Shown here: one piece after another, positions 45,164 through 58,000 of the stretch
How positions within the stretch are numbered: the first letter of the stretch is position 1
Layout of the letters: every line of letters starts with the position of its first letter
Origin: Numida meleagris
Taxonomy: Eukaryota; Chordata; Aves; Galliformes; Numididae
Reading direction: 5' to 3'
Assembly (NCBI RefSeq): GCF_002078875.1
Contig: NC_034413.1
Location: 66,522,802 to 66,586,801, forward strand
DNA length: 64,000 nt
Notes under the pieces: model-generated
What the model saw: only the letters and a program-made list of their open reading frames with translations
Told to the model about the DNA's origin: nothing
Database searches by the model: none
Program-made: the position numbers and the translations under genes

Positions 45164-48100
45164 AGAATTTCTCTCTCCAACCTACTGAAAATAAAGTTGG
45201 CAAAATATCTCTCTTGTTCATTACATTCCTGCAGGAAGTACTTATTTTGCTGTCTCCATGTCATCACTTCAAGATTCTTGTTCTCATTTATAAAGAAAAT
45301 TATTTTTTTCCTCTCCCTATTTTTTCACTATTGCTTTTAACATATTTTTAAGACAAAATTCTTATTTTAGAAATGAAGTAATTTCTTCTTTCTCCACCCT
45401 TCACTTGTCAGATTCTTCTGCTACCATAGTCTTGCTTTCCTCCAAGCTCCTCTATGGTATGTGCCTTTTAATTAATTTGAAAGACCACTGATTTCCCTAC
45501 AAAATTTGCTCTCAAAGCCACAGATCCACTTATTGCAAGCAATTAAAGTGTCTAAGATGACTTATTCTTCATTATAGAAGAAATGATATTCTAGTTTAGA
45601 AATATAACACAATCTGAAGCCCTGCGAAGAATCAACACTTCTAACCATGGGCAACTAATTTAATACCGTGAATAGTCCTCTGAATTTCTATCTTGCTGAT
45701 GGATTGACGTCTAGGAAACAGGGGCTCTGAAGTTAAGATCCACATACAATAGTATAAGAAAGAAAAAATGGCTACGCTTATATTTAGACAGCATAATAAT
45801 TTAATCTTACTGCTGTCACATTAAATTCAGGGTTACTCAAAAGCCTATTAAAGCTTTTATAAACTCTCTTTCAATTCACTTTGATGTTGATAAGGATCAA
45901 CAGAATTTATGTTTTTTGTCAGTTTTGACAGTAAACTGCAGAACAAATACAACCGACAGTTTGTACAACAACTAAGAAAAAACATTTCTTGGTTATTTCT
46001 CGTCTGAACCTGATCTTAAGTTCATTCTTCTTCAATGGATTGATGAAGTTAAGGAGCAATTCCAACATATCTCATACTCTTTTTGTGTTATACGTTTCCC
46101 CTTTCCCCTCCCCTCACCCCCACATAACATTCACATATTAACTTTCATAATGTTAATAATTCATAATCTAGATTGCATAGGATTTTATATCCCAAACAGT
46201 CTATACTGCATCTTTTGCAGGTTGGCAGAGTATTCACTGAAACTGGAGACCAACTTCACAAATTCTTCCTTTTTTTGGAGTTCTATGTATAGTCAAGTTA
46301 AGGCCCTCATTCATTCATTAATTTGTTAGGTGGAAAGCACAAGTCTTACTTCCCATGTGTACCTGATATTTACTGCATTCAAACTTCAAAACACTTGAAA
46401 TAGGAAGAATTCTGGAAAAAAAAAAAAAGAACCCTAACAGCAAAGGTTGGTAAAAGGAGAGTAAGTTCATACAGGCTTATAGTTCTGCACAATTATGGCT
46501 ATGGGATTGCCCTTAAGAATGGAAAAATCTTATTCTCTCTAGTATTTAGTGAATGATAATAGGGGCTTTACTATATAAAGTTTGCCTTCTCACCAGGAAA
46601 CAACCAAAGTGAGAACTGTGGCTGGCAAGGACTGAGACACATGGAACTGCAATTCTCTCTCTCTCCATCAAACAACTTGTTCTTTTGGCATCTGGCCACA
46701 CAAAAGCACTGAAGAGGTTAGAATTCACGTTATCAACTCAAAGACTAACTAAGAGATTTAAATATGATTTAATATCTGACTTTAAAAAAAGAAACAAAAC
46801 CCAAGTACTTCTCATTTTAGACACCAAATGTAGTTAAAGTAGACCTAAAGATCATGAGAACGGGTGATGTGACATAAATATCACTGCTACTCAGGAAGTT
46901 CCTAATTCAATTAACTTTGTTGAAATTCTACTGTCATTTCTCTGACAGATTTGACAACAGTTGAAAGAAAATGTAACCCTTGTTGGCTATAAAAATTCGT
47001 ATTAAAAATTATATTTCTACATATTTTTCTGTGAAAATCTATTGAACAAAAAGTACACTTTCATCTTTTAAATGATTAACACATTCTTAAGAATGATAAG
47101 AATGATTCTCCATGCTTTACTTTTAGATTATTTTATCTATTCAAATGCTTCACGATAAATTTTGGACTGTTACCTTCTTGAGATGTCAGGTATGGTCCCC
47201 AAGATTTTGGGAAAAAAGGAGGAATGGTATTTGCATTACACGGCCTTACAAGCAGCAACATGTTTTTCTTTGAGCTATTTTTAAAACCAAGTATGATATA
47301 GAAAAATAGAAACTATCCTCATGAATGCTCACCAAAAGACCACTCCATATTCTTCAAAATTTTAAGCAGTGGTGGACAGAATTCGAATCTACTTTTTAAT
47401 GGATTTATGGTAGCTCTAGTCGGAGTTTCATTGCCCGAAAAACACTGACAGAAGAATTTTGATTGTTTTGTTTTATAAATCAGATTATTCACCATACCTT
47501 AGTCGCTCTCATTGCTACCTACTATACAATGATATCAATCCCCACAGTGCTTTCTGTGTTCATAAGGCTGTTTATTTCCTGATGGGGATTAAATTTTTCC
47601 CTTGAATAAATAGATTTCAAATCCTTTAGCAAAATACAGCACACAAATGAATCTCTTTCATACATTTTTTATCAGAGAAGACAAAGTTATGACAAAGCTC
47701 AAACATTTCTGCTTAATAGGTGCTATTTTACAGTGCATTTTTATAAAGTTTACAAAGAGACATGAATACAGGCTAAACTCTCGAAATGGTAGCTAAATAG
47801 CTCCTCTGTTTCTTCTCTATAGAGATAAGAAATAATAAATCAGTTTTAGACTACAGAACATATGCAATGTCACTATTTGCTAAACTTTATGCTGTGTAGG
47901 ATTAAGTTGATAAAATGTCTCAAAATGGGAACAGTAAAAGCCATGAAGCATTTTCAGTATTTTCAATACACTTATTAAAAATAAAGCTTTTTATTTTTTT
48001 CCTCCCATGACATAGATACTCCAACAGTAAGCTTAAATATACTCATCAGTGCAACTATCAAAGGGTAAGTGTGCATTACAGAAACGAGCACCCAGATTAT

Positions 48101-48204
48101 GTGTATACTGTGAAATGTATGTGAACGTGCATGACTTGAACCAATGAACTGTGGCCTGAAATGATGTCACAGAATGCGCAGCATTAAGTGGAAGGTTAAA
48201 CCTA

Positions 48205-48438
<234 letters not shown>

Positions 48439-48457
48439 GTATAAATAAATTAATAGG

Positions 48458-48478
48458 TTTTTTTTTTTTTCCCCCCCC
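48458..48478 (+). repeat. T13C8 homopolymer junction
   Basis: Thirteen T are followed directly by eight C (G8A13 in gene sense), about 140 bases upstream of the candidate cassette exon. It is likely polymorphic and prone to sequencing error. Confidence 0.95.
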
Positions 48479-50238
48479 TGGAAAGATCTAATTTAACTAC
48501 ACTGAAAAGTTTTCTCATCAAAGTTCATCAAACACTTTTAAAACAATGAGCCTATACACTTCTGGGCTCAGGTGTTCAGTATTTTTGTCCACCGTACTAC
48601 ACATTTGTATTGATTGATCAATACAAAGCAATTCAAGGGAATGACCTTAAAAATTCAAGCCTTCTTAGAATTGTTAACTGTGTTGGCATATGCTGCAGCT
48701 CTCATGTACTGTAAAGCCATACACGAATTAATGTTCAAAACTTGTTTTCCTTGAAATACAATGGCATTCCACATGAATTTGAAAAAGAATAAACCAGATT
48801 AATTAAGAAGAAGAAAGTAACAATCACAAGCTTCCAAACTAGCCATAATAATAATAAAGAGACAATGTCTCTTAAAACTGAAGAAAGACTGCATTGTAGA
48901 ACTGCATTCCACTGTCACTAACCCCAAAGCTTCAAACATTTAGTGTCAACCTTCCAACAGTACAGCCCCTACAGTTTTGCCTCTTGGCATGGTCAGAAGC
49001 TCTTGAGTTTTCACAGGAACAGTTGTTCTGTCTCTTCCATTGCTCAGATCACAAAAGTAAGGCATCTAAGTTCCTTGGGAGTCTGAATACAACCAACACT
49101 AAGTCCATCCACCTCACACACATCAAAAAAAGGTAAGGGTGGTTACACACATATTCACTAAGTTGCTGCAATACTATATGCCTTTGGACAATAATTAAAT
49201 TATGCCACCCTGTAAATGAGACACTTGTGTCCAATTCAAACACTTTGCATGCTCCTGGAGAACACTCTGATCTCCATGCCGTTCTAAGAAATGGAAGACT
49301 ATTCCACAATGAAGCTCTTCTGCAGTGCAGAAAAGGTTGGATGACTTACTAGGCAAATGTGAATAAAAAAAATCCCTACCAACAAACAAACAAACATACA
49401 AAAACAACACAAAACCAGGAGTGTGACTCAGTAGCTCATTGTAACTGAGAGCAGGAAAAAATTCAATTCTTGCTACGATGGCTACTTCTGTATTTAACAT
49501 TTAGCAGCTGAACAAGAAGATATACAATACCTCTCAATAAAGGACCAGAAGGTAGGGTTTTCTGCCTCTTAAGAGAGTACTTAGCGGTCTAGACTACAAA
49601 ATCACATTTCCTTTGGTAGCTGATGTCTGGGCTTAAGAAAAGTATCTTGAATTATTTTCTCAACACTGATGTATTTCTGCAGGAGAGAGAGAGCTCTCTC
49701 ACCTCAGAACAGCCAAGCTCCTACAGGTATTGTAAAAGTTTGGGCTGAAACAAAGAGGTACAAGAGCACAGACTTGGACACATAAAGCAAATAATCACTG
49801 ACATTATTCTTCCTGTTCTCCAGCCATCAGTCTCCCTACAGGAATGTCTCACCATCACCTCTGACCACCTCTATAGAAGACTTAATCTACCTTTAAGAAG
49901 CAGGGACAGGCAACCAGCCTGTACATCTGGAGTCCATTCCAGAACACACACCTATGTGGGCTTTAGATTTGGCCTGAAATTATTAGAAGTCTCAGGAATG
50001 CATCTTTGTGTCTACATACATTCACAATATAGATCCAAAGTGTCTTTTGATCTACATATTGCAAAAAAGTAGACAAAGTATGAGGTTACATAAATAGCCA
50101 GAAAAAGTACCAAGTGTTGTGACTGCAACCAGAATACTGCACTTTCTAAATAAATCAGGAATACAGATACATCCATAGAAACTTTAGTATTTGTTGGCAG
50201 GGAGAGATTTGAATGGTCTCAGCAATGCAGGATACTCA

Positions 50239-50415
<177 letters not shown>

Positions 50416-50990
50416 TTATAATTATAACAATACATATATTAAAATACTGATTTTATGATATGCACAGGATCTACTGATTGCAAGAATTCTAGGTTTACAA
50501 CTTCTAATGAGATTTTTATGCAAAATATTTATCTTTTATGAAAATAAATGATTATTATATAAAATAATTACTCAGAAATACAGCAGCACATCCTAATGTC
50601 CATGCTTTCATTAACGTACAATGTCTTTTTCATTGTCACAAATACTACAGGAAGAAAATATTTCAATAGTACAGTAAAGCTAGATTGTTTATTGAATTTT
50701 TCTATTTGATTTTTTCTCTCCATTTGAAGAGCATTCAGTTTCCTCCGCACTTCACTTCCTTCAGTGAGCAGTACTCCAAAAGTTGTTTTAAGAAGTTGAG
50801 AGCCAGTAGGTTCACCCAGATTCAGCACTTGAACACTCAAATGCACTGTTCTGATGTGACCATTTCAAGAGTTGGTCGTTCTGTAACTAATTATACAGAT
50901 TTAAATGATACTGCAGTATAATGGCTATCAGATACATAATTTTGAACACAGGCCCTCCCCTGCTCCCCTTTCCCCAACACACATGCTTAC

Positions 50991-51165
50991 TTGCATACTA
51001 TGTCATTAGTATCCTTGTTTATTATGCAGTGCCCCCCGTGACATCTCATACACTTGTCCACTTCACATTTTGGACCTTCAAATCGTACTGGACAGACACA
51101 TTCTACACTTCCATCGTCAGAAATAGTACATGATTCAGAATTCACACAATAATGGTGGCAAACAT
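50991..51165 (-). CDS. LRP1B: LRP1B exon: EGF module 4 and most of module 5
   Basis: The exon has 175 bases: two leading bases, 57 codons and two trailing bases (phase 1-2, so skipping it alone would shift the frame). It encodes EGF module 4 ([12 protein letters not shown] to [13 protein letters not shown]). The first four cysteines of module 5 follow ([11 protein letters not shown] to IVC). Module 5 has an unusually short C1-C2 spacing (CMRC), a feature shared with LRP1 (CSRC) at the same position. The acceptor is TTACTTGCAG and the donor AA|GTAAGC. The split codon AA+T gives asparagine, forming the sequon NCT with the next exon. Confidence 0.96.
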
Positions 51166-53519
51166 CTGCAAGTAACATGAAAGCTAGTTAAAAAGATATT
51201 GAGGAGTATTATTTCATATATTAAAAAATAGCTTACTTTTCTTTCTTTTGAAAAGTAAAATAATGAAAACAAAATGGTGAATGAAACTGGTGGCTTCACT
51301 GGGAACTCCAAGAATCAAGAGTCTCCCCAACAGATAAGCAATATATTTTCAACATGAAGTGAAACAGATGTATAAGTTTATAAGAGGTTTTCTTCCCCTT
51401 CTAGATGTCTAACCATTTAGGGCATCATCATACGTGATATAAGGACTACTGATGAAAAAAGCAGAGCTATGTTAAATATATACAATGGGACATTGGCTGA
51501 ATAGAAGTCCTCCGATAAATTCACATTATCATTAATGGCATTATGCTCAACTGAAGTGGGAACAACATTTTGAAATACTTAACTTTGATTTTCATTTCTC
51601 CACATAGAAAATTTCATGAAGTTCTAACAGTAACACACAATGACACGATCCATAAGTTCTACAAAACCCCACATACATGCTTATCTTTGTAGGCGGTGCA
51701 AAACCCCATTATTTCATGTAACTGCTTCAAAGTCAGCAGGACTGAGACTTCAAGTTGTGAATTCTTTTAATTATTTAGAAGCACCAGTAGCAGCCTCATT
51801 TTTATCTCTCTTTTTTAAATACACCACGTCTGACTGAGGAAACTTCTTAAGCAACAATATATTGGCATATTAACTCTAAGGTTCGTTTTTACTTATGTAG
51901 TATTGACAACTTTCTTTTGACTAAACAGTTTTATTTCAAAGTCTTGTCACCTCAGTTCGGTCAACCCCCCCCACTACTCTCCGTTTCTCATACTTTCTCC
52001 AGATCTGTGCAGTTAAAATGTTGTGCCAATTGGAGACAACTAAAACTGATATGTTTTACTTAGCATATACAAGACTGCTGAATTATGAGGGCATCTCATA
52101 CAGCAAGAAACATGCTTCTCTGTGCTTGTTTGTTTGCCATTCCAAGAAGATTTCACTGACTGCCACATCAGTTTTGCTCACAATGGTGGGAAGAGTTTTG
52201 ATAGAGGACAAAGCCATTTTACTCGACTGCTGGAGAAGTTATTTCTCTTTGCTCATTATCTGTCAGCACACAGTACACCAACCAGAGAGGCCTAAAAGAC
52301 ATGACGAGTAGTAAAAGTAATCCCTTGTGTGTGTTGCTCCCTGATTCAAGGTGCAGAATAACAAAACAAAAACTACTGTAGTTTGAAAGCTAAGAGTGGG
52401 AGACATTTTAAGAGAAAAGCACTCTAAGAGGGCAGGTTTTGCATGTACATTAGGACAAGCAGCCCTAAAATCTGGAAATAGGAAGCCTGTACTTTAAAAT
52501 ATCTTCAATCTTCTGATAGATTCTGCTAGATCCACAATTTGAATGCTACGTTAGACCAACATAACAAGAATAATTCTTTATTTCTTTTCCTTAAAGAAAG
52601 GAATTTCAGTTTCAGTGAAAGTAACAGCTGATGTGATCACTCTATCCACTCTGAGTTATTCTAAATGAGGGAAATATTGTCTATTTTTTAAGCAGTTTGG
52701 GCTTTAAATGATACAAGAAATGAACTTTAACTACTCTGTATTACTTATTTTAGGAATTTAAAATAGGCAATTATATTCAAATACATGTGCATATAACAAC
52801 ACATGCAAAGTTAGTGGAATTTTATGTAAATCCATTCACTTAAGTTTATTTCACCAATGCCATTGCCTTGACATGGAACACATATTTTGGTTATTAGCCC
52901 TTATGTGAACTAATCACAGGAGAAACTCTGCACAGGGTCATTAGAGAAGATAAATATGACGAAAATAAGGTCTTTGCAATCTGGCAGTACCGCAAGCAAA
53001 TGTCTTTTCCCTTCCATAAAAACACTAATAATATTTTCAACTTGAGAGCATGAGTCAAATACACAGTCACATTTCATCTTTTGCTTAGAAAATTGGTTCA
53101 ATCATACCGTAGAAAGACCAAAAAAGATGTTGTAGAAGTTTGTAATAAACTTGTCTTAATATATTTTGTTATGCCTACCAAGTGAATGTTAAACATTGCA
53201 AAAAAATCATACGTATGTTTGATAAAGCAAATAACTAACTATGACCTATCTATGAATCTATATACCCATTATTAGCTGTAAACTCCTACAGTTTCATAGA
53301 ACTGTTATTGCCCACAAAAATAATATTCCGCAAGATTGTAAGACTCTTTTGACCTGAAAGTATTAAGGTTTAAATAAACAAAAGCTTTATTTTGTATTTT
53401 GTAATATGTTTGAGTCTCTTCGTATCCTGCCATTTTTCCAAAGTAGCAGTAGACAATCCAAATCTGATAATGAGCACTGTTTAAAAAGGACCTCTAAATT
53501 TACATTTAAATCGATTCTT

Positions 53520-53569
53520 TAAAAAAAAAAAGAAAGAAAGAAAAAAGAAAAAAGCACGGGGAAAAAAAA
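53520..53569 (+). repeat. A/G-rich low-complexity tract
   Basis: A-rich purine sequence with AAAG units (for example AAAAAGAAAGAAAGAAAAAA), interrupted by CACGGGG. It lies within an LRP1B intron. Confidence 0.85.
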
Positions 53570-54655
53570 GCTAAAAATACGTTTGCAGAAGCATCCAACT
53601 AGAAACAATTTGTTTGGTTTTGAGTAAGCCTCAAGTAAATATTTTTTCTTAATCTGTGTGTCTGTCTGAGCATGATTTATGTACTATCCTGTTTTGAAAT
53701 ACCCTATTGTTCTTGCACATAGTTATTTGAGGATCCATGCAGTTTGTTTAATATCAAGTGGGAGAGAATCACAATTACTGCTGGTTTCCCATTCAAAGGT
53801 TTCAATTTATTTCACAGTCTCCCAACTGGAAATGCATTCATTTTACTTCAGTACAAATCCTATTTAAAGATACGCGCTACTCTTTCCCAGTTTGACAGAC
53901 ATATCACTAGAACTAAGTACTTTTTGTATCTAGTAGACAGTTCTAAAACAGACCTTTATAACAGCTAATTCCCCTTCAGTTTTGTCCAATATTATCATTT
54001 TCAGTGAATTATGTAAAAGAAAAAAAAAGATGATGGTTTTCACAATGAATGCTCTATTCTATAGCAAGCACCGTGACAGTCCTGTATTTCAGTGTCAGAG
54101 CTACAGCAAAGCAGAGGAGAGAAAAGGAGAATTTTGAAAAACAGAAACAAAACTGAATCTCAGAAAATTAATACATCTTATGTTAGGGTTGCTAGAAACT
54201 AGCTCCTTGTTAGAGAACTAATGACTTTCCAGAGGCACGGAAACCACTGGAAAATAACATCTCAGTGAGATGAGACTGATGGGTCAGTACAACGAAAAAG
54301 TATGGAGAACTTCAGATGTGGAGAACAGAACCTGAGCCCTGAGAACTCTACAAGAGTAAGGCATAGAAATCTTGATTTTCAATACTCTGAGACAGAAACC
54401 ACACTGAAGGCGATCTTGGATTGAGTCAGATGAAGGAACACAGAGGAACAAAACTCAAAGCAGCACTGACAATATGCTGCTTACCAGGTTTAGAAATAAA
54501 AGGGTAAGAGAGCAGCTGGAGACACAAGTGTCGGCTTTTTGTGAAGTTAAAGGATAACAGAAAAATTTCTTAACCAACTAGGAATTCCATCAGCAGAAAA
54601 AAAAAAAGCAACAATCTGATTTATGAAGTCAGATGTCTGGTACATTTAGTACGAC

Positions 54656-54673
54656 TTTTTTTTTTTTTTTTTT
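54656..54673 (+). repeat. Poly-T tract (18 T)
   Basis: A pure T run about 250 bases from the low-coordinate (donor) end of the exon at 54923-55084, inside the following intron. In gene sense it is poly-A. Confidence 0.9.
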
Positions 54674-54922
54674 AAAGAAAATACAGAAATAATTAATTTC
54701 TAAAAAAGCTCGTTCTTCTCATATTTTTCTAGATGGATGTTGCAGGAGTGTGTTCAAAGATCCCTTGAATATGTAAGATCCCATTTTCTCAGAAGTAAGA
54801 ACAATCTTGGAGCTAAATTTATCAATCTGTGCCACGGGAAGACAACCTGATTCACGTTAAACTTCCATTATGTAGAACTTCTACTCTAATTTCAGATTTT
54901 CTAGTTTGTGAAGATTACTTAC

Positions 54923-55084
54923 AGTACTGACATCTGTCTCCTGTATACTCAGGCATGCAGCTGCAAAAGGGCTGATTTCCAGCAGTGACGCTGCAGGTTC
55001 CTCCATTTTGGCAAAAATGATGGCAGACTGTCTGATTGCAGTTTGGTCCTGTAAAACCCAGTGCACAATTGCAGGTGGGTCTCC
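54923..55084 (-). CDS. LRP1B: LRP1B exon: end of EGF module 2 and all of module 3
   Basis: The exon has 162 bases: two leading bases, 53 codons and one trailing base (phase 1-1, so skippable in frame). It supplies cysteines 4-6 of EGF module 2 ([13 protein letters not shown]). A full module 3 follows, from [13 protein letters not shown] to [15 protein letters not shown], just after the sixth cysteine of module 2, is an N-glycosylation sequon. The acceptor is TTTTTTGAACAG and the donor is T|GTAAGT, a strong consensus match. The final split codon joins the next exon to read QYYVC, as I remember the human protein at this point. Confidence 0.96.
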
Positions 55085-58000
55085 CTGTTCAAAAAAGAAA
55101 ACTACTTTATGATAAAAGTAAATAAAAATGGAAAGAATAATAATTACTTTAAAGACAACAACACATCGTAAGAGTCACACATTTCAATGCATGAGTCCAA
55201 TGCTTTAACTCAATACTGTAAAACAAGGACAGCTGTCTTGTATCAGACCAAAGATGCACCAAAAGTCCAATACTCAATGTCTGAAAAGTAGGGAAGGGAA
55301 AAAAATGTACAAAATGAACCCCTACTCTACAGTAGCCTATTTTTAAGTGGTTTTAAAATGGTGTTTAGTGCATTTTCCTCCTATGATTTTTAACCTATTT
55401 CAATTTTCCCTTTTTTCCTCCCCTTATCTAAATCTCATGTCTATGAGATTTATAGCTTTGTTTCAACTTCACTGTTTTATTAAACTATTCCACTTATCAC
55501 TGAATTTTTAAGGCTTATCTTCTCTAAAACAACTTTCTATATCATGTAAATGTCTTTCTATCTCCTGAATGTACTTTTATATCTCATTTGTAATCTCCTC
55601 TTCAAGTGAAATGATTTGATGTGTCCAGCTAGCCATCTTCCTTCTCACTTCCTAATAATCTAGTCTCAACTCTTGCTTATTCCTTATGAAACTTTTCTTT
55701 TCCTCCAGTCTCCCTCAATTTGCTCTAATTCAGCCTTTGGCGCTTCCTTAAATTTAGGTAAAATTGATCGAGTTTAACACTTTTCTCCTTCCTGGATTCC
55801 AAAGTGGGTACGGAAAGAGAAGCAGATTAATCAGAACCTGAGTAGACTTCTGGAATAAAGGGGTAGGAAGGACTGAGTTAATTTGAATCATACGGAACCC
55901 AACCTGCTGGCAAAGTACAACCAAGATCCTAGCTGGGTCACTACAGAGCAAGACTGCTAATGGGCAATGACTCAGAAATACCGTATTGGTGCAAAAAAGA
56001 CCATGCACAGGCTAGTGACAGTCAAATAGTAATTGGGTAACAGGCAGAACTAAAGGAATGTCTCATCAAAAAAAACAACACAGGAACACATATATGGCAG
56101 AAATCTAAGGAATAAGGTGGGAGAATTGAAATGTCTAGTCTTGAATGTGTACATCAATCTCATCAGCTTTGGCAAATTTGGAGAAGGAAGGCAACTAATG
56201 GGATGTTGTGAGACTAGTATATGTTTGCTTGATATCTCATCTTTGTGGTGATGAAATAGGGCTACAGCTAAAGAAATGTTGAAGTTAATCAGTTAACTGC
56301 ATAATACACTGTATGTATAAGGCAGAAGCCTTCAGTCTGGAATTGCAGACACAAACAAGAGAAGCAGACTCTGGGATTTTGTTACTGACTACCCAATCCA
56401 GACAACGGTACGGCTGTGAAATCTGAAGGAGATTAGAGAAAGACAGATAATGCAGTAATGAGAGACTCCAGTTATCCCTGCATTTACATTTGTACAACTT
56501 CACTCCAGTGCATGAGGCAGAAACTATTAGTTCAAGTCCTCCTTCAGAGAGGGGTGGGATGGAGAGCACACCAGAGAAGCTATGCTTGGGTTGGCTCTGA
56601 TCAGTACACAGCATTTAGTTTAAAACATACACAAGAGGCATGATCTTAAGTAGTTAAATGCATTAACATTTAAGGGTCACTTTTCAATAGCTATTTCTCA
56701 TCTTTGTATTAATGTAACAGGAAATCCCTACCTGATTTGCTGAAGCATTACTACTTGGTCCCTTTCTTGCAGTATTTTGTCTCATTCAGTGTTTCTTCAG
56801 TAATTTTTATACAACCTCTGATACAGGTAGCTAATTACCAAATCACATTTGTCTCCTGAAATCTTATAACTTCTTCATCTTAACTCTGCGATGTGCGATT
56901 CTTTTTCTACTTCTCTGTTTAGCCGTTTCTCTCATTAAAGTCATACAAACTAAATATTCCATAAACTCTACAATTTGAATTTATTCCCACTCTTTCTTTT
57001 AATATCATATAATCATTTAGTATCATATTCATTGGTGAATTATTAAGTACCCTTATTTTCCTACTTTCTCTGAGGCATGCAAAATGATTCCTGTATTATT
57101 TTTCTTTCCCTTGGTTCTTATTCATTACATCAAACCCTTCACGTAATTCTTTTCTATATTTTCTATTTTAAGCCATGCTAATTTAAACTGTTTTGCAAAT
57201 CATCCTAAAGGCCACGAGATCAGTTAGTCTCTTCCTCTAATGAGTACAGCAGGAACAAAACCATCGACTTAAAATAGCTCCAACTAGTTTAATATGCATC
57301 AGCCTGGTTATTCATATCTGTCCCCTGTGATGTAAACATTAAATCAAAGATGTTGAACTCAGATATTAGCACAAACTCTTTGTTTCTCACCATGTATACA
57401 CTTGTATTTAAATTTCTGCCCCTGTGTCTGGGGTTTCCTCAAAACCCTTCCTCTAAATCCATCTATTTTTTTAGTAAGTGATAGAACATAAGTCTAAAAT
57501 CAGTTTTTATTATTAATGCTCCTCTATTTTTTAAATTGATGGGACCATGATATTGTCACAGTTTGTAGAAAAAAAATTCTATTCTTTGCTAATGCAGCCT
57601 TATAAATATGTCAAACTGTGGACTGTTATATGCAAATTTAATTCAGTACAGCCTAAACCCCATTTTTGTCACTCAATTTAACACAACTTTCAGTCATATT
57701 AATAGTTCATTGCCTATTTATTCACAGACTGTTGGCATCTGAAATAATAACAATAATAACAGTAATGACATTTTCATCTGCCTTATTCTCATAAATTATT
57801 TTGCATTTTTGGATACAAAACAGTTCCAAGAACAGCTTAATAAAATCGCAATACAAAACAATGATAAACAATGAGTGCCACAGGTTTTCCTACAACAGAA
57901 TCCAAATAATGATTTACCCAAGATGTCACATATCCTAACTAACAACTGCTGCATAGTAGTCTCATGCACAGAAACCTTATGTGTTTACACCGGTAATGAA

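Larger units (their letters stand above)
51166..54922 (-). other. LRP1B intron, 3757 bases
   Basis: The intron is AT-rich, with GTAAGT and TTGCAG ends on the minus strand. It holds a purine-rich A/G tract at 53520-53569 and an 18-base T run at 54656-54673. I saw no recognisable interspersed repeat or gene inside it. Confidence 0.9.

Noticed and set aside
53041..53101. Minus-strand frame with several cysteines (KMKCDCVFDSC), considered as an EGF exon
   Set aside because: Cysteine spacing does not fit an EGF module, and the surrounding exons already join in phase.
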